From assembly GCA_026125835.1 (NCBI GenBank), contig JAHCKJ010000133.1, positions 1 through 6,221 of the forward strand: DNA of 6,221 nt. The letters run 5' to 3'. The translations under genes were made by a program, and so were the position numbers. A model generated the notes under the pieces. The model was not told the DNA's origin and searched no databases. It was given only the letters and a program-made list of their open reading frames with translations. Below, piece after piece: positions 1 through 5,860 of the stretch (its first letter is position 1; every line of letters starts with the position of its first letter). The DNA is from Sphingopyxis sp. (lineage in GTDB: Bacteria; Pseudomonadota; Alphaproteobacteria; Sphingomonadales; Sphingomonadaceae).

Positions 1-486
1 ATTGGCGATGCCCAGCGATGCAAGCGCTTTCGTTTCCAACGCCTCCATCGCGCTGGCGCTGGCATCGTCCATATGGTCATAGCCGAGCAGGTGCAGGGTG
101 CCGTGGACGATCAGGTGCGTCGCGTGATCGGTGACCGAAATCGCCTTCTCATCTGCTTCGCGCGCGCACGTTTCGCGCGCCAGCACGATGTCGCCCAGCA
201 GGATTTCGCCGTCGTCGCTGTTGGCGAGTCCTTCGAGGAGATCATCCTGCACTTGCGGAAAGGACAGCACATTGGTGGGTTTGTCCTTGCCGCGAAAATC
301 GCGGTTGAGCGCCTGAACCTCGGCATCATCGGTCAGCCGCACCGCCACCTCGACCAGCGGGGCCGCATTGGCCAGCGTTGCGTACGGCGTCAGCGCGAGC
401 GCCGCCGCCACCGCTTCCGCGGCGCGCGCCTCCCAATCGAGCGCGTCGCGCCAAGGGGCGGCTTCATGGGTTTCGACGCTGAGCAT
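1..486 (-). CDS. ybeY: Endoribonuclease YbeY (rRNA maturation factor), 3' end cut by the window edge
   Basis: YbeY is a cytoplasmic zinc-dependent endoribonuclease that takes part in 16S rRNA 3'-end maturation and ribosome quality control. The minus strand encodes 162 residues before the window ends, and the family is usually about 150-170 long, so only a few residues are probably missing. The zinc signature HGTLHLLGYDH lies at residues 128-138 (H128, H132, H138, the H-x3-H-x5-H pattern). The second family block, NRDFRGKDKPTNVLSFP, is at residues 61-77, with the conserved Arg at 65. The ATG at 486 is well fixed: an in-frame TAG lies four codons upstream, and a short AGGGG lies just before the start. 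The gene follows the ECF41 sigma factor gene by 39 bases with no terminator visible, so read-through from that unit is possible. In many alphaproteobacteria phoH comes directly before ybeY, which is not the case here. Confidence 0.96.
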   Translation of the reverse strand, partial: MLSVETHEAAPWRDALDWEARAAEAVAAALALTPYATLANAAPLVEVAVRLTDDAEVQALNRDFRGKDKPTNVLSFPQVQDDLLEGLANSDDGEILLGDIVLARETCAREADEKAISVTDHATHLIVHGTLHLLGYDHMDDASASAMEALETKALASLGIAN

Positions 487-525
487 CGCAACGCCCCTAT
501 TCGGCTCAACCGACCTTGCCCAGCG

Positions 526-1389
526 CTAATTCACATGCCGCAGCTTGTCCGGATTGCGCATCACATAGATGCCGGCGATCTTGCCGTCCTCGATCTCCAG
601 CGCCGTCGTTTGCAGTTCGCCGTCGGCCTCGCGCGTGACGAAGCCCGGCAGGCCGTCGATCATGCCCGTCTGGACCAGCGTCGAGCCATATTTGCGCAGC
701 AGCACCGCGACGCTGCGAAGCATTTTCACCACCAGCGGCTTGCCGAGGATCGGGATGGCGGCGGCGGGGCGCTTGCCGCCACCGTCGGCCCACATGCCGA
801 CGTCGGCAGCGAGCATCGCGCCGAGCGCCCCCATGTCACCGCTGCGCGACGCTTCGAAAAAGGCGTTGGCGATTTCCAGCCCGCGCTGTTTTTCAAGCTT
901 GTAGCGCGGACGCGCGTCGCGAACGCGGGCGCGGGCGCGGGCCGCAAGCTGGCGCGTCGCGCCGGGATCGCGATCGATCGTCGCGGCGACCTCATCGAAA
1001 CCGACGCCGAAGACGTCGTGGAGGAGGAAGGCGGCGCGCTCCAAGGGGGAGAGCCGTTCGAGCGCGAGCATCAGCGGCAGCGTGACATCGTCTTCCTCTT
1101 CCTCGACCAGCGGATCGGGTAGCCACGGGCCGACATAGGTCTCGCGCTGGCGGCGCGCCGATTTGATCTGGTCGAGGCAGAGCCGCGTCACGGTGCGGCG
1201 GAGGAACGCCGCGGGCTCGCGCACCGTGTTGCGGTCGGTACCGAGCCAGCGGAGGAAGGCATCCTGCACGACATCCTCGGCATCGGCGACCGAGCCGAGC
1301 ATGCGGTAGGCAACGCGCGTGAGCAGCGGCCGCAGCGGGTCGAAACTGATCGCCGCGTCCGCCGCATCGCCGGGGCGCGTCGCCGCCAT
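526..1389 (-). CDS. ECF41-family RNA polymerase sigma factor with fused SnoaL-like regulatory domain
   Basis: This is an alternative sigma factor that directs RNA polymerase to its own class of promoters. It has 287 residues from the start chosen here. Region sigma-2 spans about 15-80 (AYRMLGSVADAEDVVQDAFLRW), region sigma-4 about 110-160 (LSPLERAAFLLHDVFGVGF, followed by a helix-turn-helix), and a SnoaL/NTF2-like domain about 168-287. All three ECF41 signature motifs are visible: WLPDPL in the linker (89-94), DGGGK (202-206) and NPDKL (279-283). In this family the C-terminal domain replaces a separate anti-sigma factor and tunes activity; no anti-sigma gene is seen nearby. I chose the ATG at 1389 because it overlaps the stop of the preceding gene (TGATG), indicating translational coupling. 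An in-frame ATG at 1422 would add 11 residues that do not resemble the family. The matching promoter lies upstream of the preceding gene, so the factor probably activates its own operon. The activating signal is unknown. Confidence 0.95.
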   Translation of the reverse strand: MAATRPGDAADAAISFDPLRPLLTRVAYRMLGSVADAEDVVQDAFLRWLGTDRNTVREPAAFLRRTVTRLCLDQIKSARRQRETYVGPWLPDPLVEEEEDDVTLPLMLALERLSPLERAAFLLHDVFGVGFDEVAATIDRDPGATRQLAARARARVRDARPRYKLEKQRGLEIANAFFEASRSGDMGALGAMLAADVGMWADGGGKRPAAAIPILGKPLVVKMLRSVAVLLRKYGSTLVQTGMIDGLPGFVTREADGELQTTALEIEDGKIAGIYVMRNPDKLRHVN

Positions 1390-1844
1390 CAGGCCGCCTT
1401 GGCCGCCGGGGTTTCGAGCCACAGGTCAAAACCCACCGCAATGCGGTTCCAGCCGTTGATGATGTTGATCATCAGGGTGAGGTCCACCTGTTCCTCCGGT
1501 GTGAAATGCGCCTCGATCGCTTCTTTCGCGGCCTCCTGTGTGTGGCCTTGCGACAAGGTGGTCAAGGCGTCGGTCCACGCGAGCGCGGCACGTTCGCGCG
1601 GCGTATAGACGGGCGCCTCGCGCCAGGCCGACAGCAGGTAGATGCGCTGTTCGGTTTCGCCGAGCGCGCGCGCGTCGGCGGTGTGCATGTTGATGCAATT
1701 GGCGCAGGCGTTGAGGATCGACGCCCGGATCTTGACGAGTTCGACCAGGCTTTTCTCGAGGCTCTTTTCGATCGCAAGCGAGGCGCCCATCCATTGCTTC
1801 ATCAGCTGCGGCGCGACGGCGAAGGGGTCGGTTACGCGGGTCAT
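1389..1844 (-). CDS. Carboxymuconolactone decarboxylase family protein (AhpD-like peroxidase fold)
   Basis: This is a 151-residue cytoplasmic protein of the AhpD/CMD superfamily. The AhpD signature E-x11-C-x2-C-x3-H is complete: E35, C47, C50 and H54 (CANCINMH). This supports a thiol-based alkylhydroperoxidase or disulfide-exchange activity rather than true lactone decarboxylation, whose enzymes lack the CxxC pair. The substrate cannot be read from the sequence. The ATG at 1844 is preceded by AAGGAG with a 7-base spacing; another ATG at 1849 is out of frame and too close to that site. The gene is first in a two-gene unit, and its TGA overlaps the ATG of the ECF41 sigma factor. Genes of this kind (carboxymuconolactone decarboxylase, oxidoreductase or epimerase, together called COE) are the hallmark neighbours and targets of ECF41 factors. 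A perfect ECF41 promoter motif lies 33 bases upstream of the start codon. Confidence 0.95.
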   Translation of the reverse strand: MTRVTDPFAVAPQLMKQWMGASLAIEKSLEKSLVELVKIRASILNACANCINMHTADARALGETEQRIYLLSAWREAPVYTPRERAALAWTDALTTLSQGHTQEAAKEAIEAHFTPEEQVDLTLMINIINGWNRIAVGFDLWLETPAAKAA

Positions 1845-1876
1845 GTCATGGCTCCTTCAAGGGGTTACGCAGACAT

Positions 1877-1903
1877 GACGAGGCAGGATCGGCATCTGTG
1901 ACA
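1877..1903 (-). promoter_or_regulatory. ECF41-dependent promoter of the decarboxylase/sigma factor operon
   Basis: On the minus strand the sequence reads TGTCACA (1903-1897), exactly 16 bases, then CGTC (1880-1877). This matches without error the promoter motif established for ECF41 sigma factors. Transcription should start near 1870, giving a leader of roughly 25 bases that contains the AAGGAG ribosome binding site. Because the sigma factor is the second gene of the unit, the layout predicts positive autoregulation. The motif-to-gene logic is known from the family; its use here is inferred. Confidence 0.88.
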
Positions 1904-1910
1904 TGGCACA
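1897..1910. repeat. Imperfect 14-bp palindrome overlapping the ECF41 -35 element
   Basis: TGTGACATGGCACA reads almost the same on both strands (TGTG/CACA arms and a near-symmetric centre, with one mismatched pair). It contains the -35 element of the minus-strand operon and lies in the divergent region shared with the DoxX gene. It could be an operator for both directions, or simply a chance extension of the TGTCACA motif. No regulator can be named. Confidence 0.3.
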
Positions 1911-1984
1911 CGAAAAATTCTGCGCGCTTGCGGAAAAAATCCGGTAACCTGCCCACCTCGACAATGATGAGGAGGGGGCCAATC

Positions 1985-2368
1985 ATGAAGTTTCTCGATG
2001 GTTTCGGCGAACAGGCCTATGCGCTGCTGCGCATCGTCGCGGGTCTGTTGTTCCTGGCGCACGGGGTGCAGAAATTCTTCAACTTCCCGGGCGATTTTCC
2101 CTATCCGCTCAATCCGATGCTGTACGCGGCGGGCGCCATCGAACTGGTCGCGGGCGGGTTGATCGCCATCGGCCTGCTCACCCGCCCGGCGGCCTTCATC
2201 GCCAGCGGCATGTCGGCGGTTGGTTACTGGGTCGCGCACGGGCTGCAAAGCCCCTTTCCGATCGCCAATGGCGGCGAGACGATCGCGCTTTACTGCTTCA
2301 CCTTCCTGTTCATCGCGACGCGCGGCGCGGGCATCTGGAGCGTTGAGGCGGCCCGCGCAAAAGCATAA
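1985..2368 (+). CDS. DoxX family inner-membrane protein
   Basis: This is a 127-residue integral membrane protein of the DoxX/DoxD type. Four hydrophobic segments are visible at about residues 12-32, 47-66, 70-88 and 97-114. The first carries the typical pattern LLRIVAGLLFLAHGVQKFF, and the second begins with the family-like AAGAIELVAGGLIAIGL. Proteins of this family are linked to redox and thiol metabolism or sulfur compounds, but most, including this one, have no assigned reaction. The ATG at 1985 has a strong GAGGAGG about 9 bases upstream. The gene is transcribed away from the decarboxylase/ECF41 unit, with about 140 bases between the two start codons. I found no convincing sigma-70 promoter on this strand, nor a plus-strand TGTCACA-CGTC pair. 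The next gene converges on it. Confidence 0.9.
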   Translation: MKFLDGFGEQAYALLRIVAGLLFLAHGVQKFFNFPGDFPYPLNPMLYAAGAIELVAGGLIAIGLLTRPAAFIASGMSAVGYWVAHGLQSPFPIANGGETIALYCFTFLFIATRGAGIWSVEAARAKA

Positions 2369-2371
2369 CGC

Positions 2372-2403
2372 AAAATAGGGGGCGGCCCCTTCGAGCCACC
2401 CCC
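2372..2403 (-). terminator. Rho-independent terminator for the TonB receptor/DUF6607 operon
   Basis: On the minus strand GGGGGTGGC, an 8-base loop and GCCGCCCCC form a 9-position stem with one mismatched pair, followed by TATTTTG. The T-rich tail lies only on the minus-strand side, so it serves the operon ending at 2432. It may also give weak protection against read-through from the converging DoxX gene, although no T-run follows on the plus strand. Confidence 0.65.
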
Positions 2404-2412
2404 AGTTGCGGG

Positions 2413-2427
2413 CTTCACATGGTGAAG
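2413..2427 (-). repeat. Short perfect hairpin after the DUF6607 stop codon
   Basis: CTTCAC-ATG-GTGAAG is a perfect 6-bp inverted repeat with a 3-base loop, just past the stop codon and just before the terminator stem. It could stabilise the mRNA 3' end. No T-run follows it directly, so it is not a terminator by itself. Confidence 0.3.
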
Positions 2428-2431
2428 GTCG

Positions 2432-3406
2432 TCACAGCTTGCGCGTATTCGCCTCGATCAGTTTTTTCGCTTCGGCGATGGCTTTGGCGGTGGTCAGTTT
2501 CCTGCCCTGCACCTCGTCGGCGATTTCGAGCAAGCGGCCGCTGATCACGGTGCCGGTCTGCGCTTCCTCGTCGATCGCGATGCCGCCCTTTGTCGCAGCA
2601 ACACGGTCCCATTCGGTGCGCACCGCGGCCCAATAATCCTTCGTCGCCGCCCAATAATCGTCGGCGGCCTTCACATCATATTGGTCGTTCTTGGTATAGG
2701 TGTTGAGGACATATTCCTGCACGATCGGCACCAGCTTGCCGTCTTTCGTGCCCATCTTGCTATTGTCCTGCCAGTGGATCCAGCCGTCGGGCGAGAGCTG
2801 GTGGCGGTTGATCGACAGGTAGCGGTCATAGACGGGATTGCGCACCGCATCGCGGCGGGCGAGCGGGCGCCACGTCCAGCTCGATCGCCAGCGACGAATG
2901 CCGCCCTGCGTTTCGAACTGGCCCCACCCCGCATAACGCGGGCTGTCATCGACTTGATAGACGGTTTGCGACCAGCGCCCGGTGCGCATCCGTTCGGGGA
3001 CATCTTCCCATGCCCAGCTGTTGCGATCCGAATAAGCGAGGATTTTGGCGGGTTCATATTCCCAATCCTGCCGCCAATGCTTGATGATGTGCGACTTGCC
3101 CTCATGTTCGATGACCAGCAGATGCTGCAGCACGATCTTGCGCCCCGTATCCTCGATCACGCGCACCACTTCGTTGCCGCCCGACGTCTTGGGTGCGAGC
3201 GGCTGATAGGCGGGATCCCAGCGCGTCGATTCCTGCATGTCGAAGCGCACCTTGTAATTGCCTGCCATCGCGACGATGTCGGCGCGGTCCTGTTCGAACG
3301 AGGCAGCCGCGGCGTCGGCGGCGATCGGCGGATGCGCCGGTGCGGCGGCGGGAAGCGCCACAGCACAGAGCAGCAACGTCGCCGCGATTTTGCGATAATT
3401 GGTCAT
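2432..3406 (-). CDS. DUF6607-type secreted protein, partner gene of the TonB-dependent receptor
   Basis: This is a 324-residue exported protein. A signal peptide is evident at residues 1-24 (basic start, LLLCAVALPAAAPA, cleavage before H25). C14 does not sit in a good lipobox, so it is probably a soluble periplasmic protein. The mature part is rich in tryptophan and tyrosine and carries the blocks KHWRQDWEYEP (109-119), RRWRSSWTWRPL (171-182), SPDGWIHWQDNSK (205-217) and DDYWAATKDYWAAVRTEW (249-266). I recognise these as the DUF6607 family pattern, from memory. A histidine cluster lies at H95, H101, H106 and H110, but a heme or metal role is speculation. The ATG at 3406 has GAAGGA 8 bases upstream. 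The gene starts 22 bases after the receptor stop codon on the same strand, so the two are almost certainly co-transcribed, and this protein probably assists or processes whatever the receptor imports. The biochemical function is unknown. Confidence 0.85.
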   Translation of the reverse strand: MTNYRKIAATLLLCAVALPAAAPAHPPIAADAAAASFEQDRADIVAMAGNYKVRFDMQESTRWDPAYQPLAPKTSGGNEVVRVIEDTGRKIVLQHLLVIEHEGKSHIIKHWRQDWEYEPAKILAYSDRNSWAWEDVPERMRTGRWSQTVYQVDDSPRYAGWGQFETQGGIRRWRSSWTWRPLARRDAVRNPVYDRYLSINRHQLSPDGWIHWQDNSKMGTKDGKLVPIVQEYVLNTYTKNDQYDVKAADDYWAATKDYWAAVRTEWDRVAATKGGIAIDEEAQTGTVISGRLLEIADEVQGRKLTTAKAIAEAKKLIEANTRKL

Positions 3407-3428
3407 CTTGGGAGTCCTTCGATGGTGG

Positions 3429-5651
3429 TCAGAAACGGAAGCTCAGCGACACCGACGCGTTGCGGCCCGGCTGGGTATAGGCATCGGTGACGGTGGAAGT
3501 GGAAGCGAGGCCGCGGACATCGCTCCACCAGCTGTATTTTTTGTCGAGGATGTTGAAGATGCCCGCGCGCAGCGTCAGGCCGTCAACGATGCGGGCGAAC
3601 GCTGTTGCATCGAGAATCGTAAAGTCGTCGGGCCGGAAACAATCGGGGGTGCAGGCGCCGGCCGTGCGCGACGCGGCAACGCGGGCGCTGTGCGTCATGA
3701 TGACCTGTCCGCCGAAACGCCCCTGTGCGTCGCGATAGCCGACCCCGGCGACGAGCTTGAGCGGATCGATCGTCGACAGCGGCGAACGGGCGCCCGCGGG
3801 GTCGATCACATCGCCCTTGGCATAGGAAAGGGCGAGCGTCGCATAGAGGCCGGAGGACGCCCGCCCCTCGAACCGCGCCTCGGCCCCTTTGACCCGGACG
3901 CGATCGAGATTGACGAATTGAAAGAGGATCGGATTGGCGATCGTCCCGGCGCCGCCAATCTGTTCCTGGCTGATGAAATCCTTGTAGCGCGCCGAAAATC
4001 CGGTGACGTCGAGGCTGACCGCGTCGCTGGCAAAGCGGATGCCCCCTTCGACGCTCTCGCTGCGTTCGGGACCGAGATCGGGATTGGGGATCGAGCGGTA
4101 GGAGAAAAAGGGCGAGGTCAGGTTTTCGAAGAACTGGTTGACCTGCCCCGGTTCGGGCGCCTTGAAGCCGGTCGCATAATTGGCGAACAACCGTACTTGA
4201 TCGGTGATTTTCCACACCGCGCCGAATTTCGGCGACAGCCGCGACCCATCCTGTTTTGCCCCGGCAAAGGTCGGGAGCAGCGGATCGTTTTCGGGCGACA
4301 GATTATACCAGTCGAAACGCAGCGCCGGATAAAACAGCAGGCGCCCGTCGGCGATCGCGATTTCATCGCCGACGAACAGGCCCGCGCGGGTGAAATCGGT
4401 GCTGGGAAAGGCGCGGGTCGGATAGGTCTCGCCCGCCGGCGGCACGGTGCCGTCGCGCAGGCCGCGCTGGCGCGTCCGGCTGATGTCGCCACCGAAGACG
4501 AGGCGGTGGGTGATCGCGCCAGTCGTGAAATCGGCGCGCGCGTCGGCGGAAGCGCCGAAGACGCGGTTCTCGAACGTATTGAGACGGGTGCGGTCCGGCA
4601 GGATCCTGCGATCTTCCTCGGTATATTGCCGGTCCTCGCCATCCTGCCAGTAAAGCGCGACACGGGCAAAATCGATCGCCCCCTCGCCTTCCCAGCTCCA
4701 GTCGAGCGAGACGCGCTTGCGGGTTCCGCTGTCGAATCCTTCGAGGCGGTCGACCGAGGCGCTAAGGCCAGAGAGGCCGTTGGTATAGAGGTGCGTGTCG
4801 AGATATTCGCCGGTCAGGCGCAGCTTATGGCCGTTCGCGGGGTCGTAAACGAGGCGCGCGAGCGCGGCATCGGAGCGGCCGTCCTGCGGATTGGGCCGCG
4901 TCCGCGCGGCGCCAATACCGCCAACTGCCCCCTGATTGTCGAGCTCCTGATAGTCGCGGCGGGTGTAGGCCGCCATCGCCGACCAGTCGCCGCTGCGGCC
5001 TGCAAGGATCGCGGTTTCGCTGAACTCCTTGTCGGCGCTGCTATACGCAGCGCGGAGCAGGCCGCCCACGCTCTTGCCCTGCTCAAGGAAGTCCGACGGG
5101 TCGGCGGTGATGAAGCTTACCGCACCCGCCAAGCCGTCACTGCCGTAGAGGGCCGACGAGGGACCGCGCAAAATCTCGACCGACTTGATAAGGCCCAGAT
5201 CGACATAGTCGCCGCGCCCCGACGCCTGCGCGCCAAAGCTGAAGCCGTCGGGAACGCGGACGCCATCGACCTGGATCAGCACGCGGTTGCCGCCGATGCC
5301 GCGGATGTTGAAACTGTCGTTGCCCGCGCGGCCCGTCGCCCCCAGCGCAGCACCGAAACGCGCGGGCTGGCGCTGGACGCTGACGCCGGGTTCGAAACGG
5401 ACGAGGTCGCGGATGTCGGTGACGAGTTCGTCGGCAATCTGTTCGGCGGATTTGACGGTGACGGTGACGGGAACGTCCTCGACCTTCACCGCGGTGCGCG
5501 TTGCGGTGACGACGATCTGGTTCTTGCGCGCGAGCCAGTAAGCGCCGTCGTCATCCTGCGCCATGGCGGGCTGCGCGGTCGCGGCGAGCGCAAGCCCAAG
5601 CGCAATGCCGATTGCAAAGCGGGTCTGGAACGGCGAACGATGATTGAGCAA
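3429..5651 (-). CDS. TonB-dependent outer-membrane receptor, hemoglobin/heme-transport type
   Basis: This is a 740-residue outer-membrane gated channel that would import a large iron-related ligand with TonB energy. The signal peptide is residues 1-31 (cleavage AMA/Q). A TonB-box-like segment, QIVVTATR, is at 45-52. The plug domain spans about 56-185 and includes FNIRGIGGNRVLIQVDGVRV (115-133) and VEILRGPSSALYGSDGLAGA (158-177). The rest is the beta-barrel, ending in the expected terminal Phe (SLSFRF). A FRAP-like box (GFKAPE, 495-500) and an NPNL-like box (NPDLGPE, 523-529) place it near the hemoglobin/transferrin/lactoferrin receptor group. No histidine lies between these boxes, although characterised heme receptors usually have one. 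A Cys pair, C667/C671, may form a small disulfide loop. The start is TTG at 5651, supported by AGGGGAAG just upstream, the clean signal peptide that follows and the lack of a usable ATG. The next gene is a DUF6607 protein. The region before the start carries a promoter and a Fur-like palindrome. Confidence 0.95.
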   Translation of the reverse strand: MLNHRSPFQTRFAIGIALGLALAATAQPAMAQDDDGAYWLARKNQIVVTATRTAVKVEDVPVTVTVKSAEQIADELVTDIRDLVRFEPGVSVQRQPARFGAALGATGRAGNDSFNIRGIGGNRVLIQVDGVRVPDGFSFGAQASGRGDYVDLGLIKSVEILRGPSSALYGSDGLAGAVSFITADPSDFLEQGKSVGGLLRAAYSSADKEFSETAILAGRSGDWSAMAAYTRRDYQELDNQGAVGGIGAARTRPNPQDGRSDAALARLVYDPANGHKLRLTGEYLDTHLYTNGLSGLSASVDRLEGFDSGTRKRVSLDWSWEGEGAIDFARVALYWQDGEDRQYTEEDRRILPDRTRLNTFENRVFGASADARADFTTGAITHRLVFGGDISRTRQRGLRDGTVPPAGETYPTRAFPSTDFTRAGLFVGDEIAIADGRLLFYPALRFDWYNLSPENDPLLPTFAGAKQDGSRLSPKFGAVWKITDQVRLFANYATGFKAPEPGQVNQFFENLTSPFFSYRSIPNPDLGPERSESVEGGIRFASDAVSLDVTGFSARYKDFISQEQIGGAGTIANPILFQFVNLDRVRVKGAEARFEGRASSGLYATLALSYAKGDVIDPAGARSPLSTIDPLKLVAGVGYRDAQGRFGGQVIMTHSARVAASRTAGACTPDCFRPDDFTILDATAFARIVDGLTLRAGIFNILDKKYSWWSDVRGLASTSTVTDAYTQPGRNASVSLSFRF

Positions 5652-5667
5652 TTTTCTTCCCCTTTTG

Positions 5668-5686
5668 ATTGCGATTGATTCGCAAT
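5668..5686. promoter_or_regulatory. Fur-like operator (19-bp palindrome) before the TonB receptor
   Basis: ATTGCGATTGATTCGCAAT has perfect 7-base arms around a 5-base centre. Read in the 7-1-7 style of Fur sites it is TGCGATT-G-ATTCGCA, with one asymmetric position. It lies 16 bases before the TTG start and at the predicted transcription start, where a bound repressor would block RNA polymerase. An iron-responsive Fur-type regulator is the natural candidate for a receptor of this class. The regulator itself is inferred, and another family member such as Irr or RirA is less likely because their known motifs differ. Confidence 0.6.
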
Positions 5687-5692
5687 AGCGGC

Positions 5693-5721
5693 GCTTTAGA
5701 GCCGCACGGCAGAAGGGTCAA
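5693..5721 (-). promoter_or_regulatory. Sigma-70-like promoter of the TonB receptor operon
   Basis: On the minus strand TTGACC (5721-5716) is followed after 17 bases by TAAAGC (5698-5693). The -35 matches consensus at 5 of 6 positions and the -10 at 3 of 6. The predicted start near 5686 falls at the edge of the Fur-like palindrome. A CATAAT at 5729-5724 could be the -10 of a second promoter, but no -35 accompanies it. Confidence 0.55.
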
Positions 5722-5733
5722 GAATTATGCTAT

Positions 5734-5748
5734 TGAGAATTGATCGCA
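5734..5748. promoter_or_regulatory. Possible second, degenerate Fur-like site
   Basis: TGAGAATTGATCGCA fits the 7-1-7 pattern TGCGAATnATTCGCA at 11 of the 14 scored positions. It lies just upstream of the TTGACC -35 element, about 65 bases from the stronger palindrome. Paired sites are common at iron-regulated receptors, but this one is weak enough to be chance. Confidence 0.3.
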
Positions 5749-5786
5749 GTTTATGAAAGCCGATTTCCTACGAGTCGCGGCGACAC

Positions 5787-5828
5787 AAAACGACATTGCG
5801 ATCCCGGCGCCTGCTGGAATCGCAATGT
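5787..5828 (-). terminator. Rho-independent terminator of the small secreted-protein gene
   Basis: A perfect 10-bp inverted repeat, ACATTGCGAT / ATCGCAATGT (5793-5802 and 5819-5828), can extend by three inner pairs (TCC with GGG) to 13 bp with a 10-base loop. On the minus strand it is followed after CG by TTTT. It begins 32 bases after the stop codon at 5861 and precedes the promoter of the TonB receptor, so it separates the two transcription units. The arm shares ATTGCGAT with the Fur-like palindrome, so a protein-binding role is also conceivable. Confidence 0.65.
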
Positions 5829-5860
5829 TACATCAGTGGTAGTTGCCCATTCGAGGTCGG

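Noticed and set aside
923..945. Short tandem GCGGGC repeats
   Set aside because: They lie inside the sigma-4 region of the sigma factor gene and simply encode alternating Ala/Arg; ordinary in GC-rich coding DNA.
73..1122. A 349-codon open frame on the plus strand across ybeY and the sigma factor gene
   Set aside because: It is antisense to two well-supported genes, rich in Arg, Ala and Gly without family motifs, and has no convincing ribosome binding site.
1840..1879. Inverted repeat GTCATGTC / GACATGAC around the decarboxylase start codon and the -10 element
   Set aside because: The 8-base arms are separated by 24 bases, and the outer arm lies at or before the expected transcription start, so it cannot fold in the mRNA; probably chance.
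1931..1943. Small inverted repeat CGGA-AAAAA-TCCG before the DoxX gene
   Set aside because: Only four base pairs per arm and no matching known operator; too short to support.
2681..3490. A 269-codon open frame on the plus strand antisense to the DUF6607 gene
   Set aside because: It is a shadow frame with no recognisable domain; the minus strand has a signal peptide, a ribosome binding site and operon context.
5450..5475. Short tandem GACGGT repeats
   Set aside because: They encode the VTVTV strand at the start of the receptor plug and keep the reading frame; no sign of an independent repeat element.
3399..5678. A 759-codon open frame on the plus strand, antisense to the whole TonB receptor gene
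   Set aside because: The product has no domain, signal or recognisable motif and mirrors the codon bias of the minus-strand gene, as often happens in GC-rich DNA. The minus strand encodes an unmistakable receptor.
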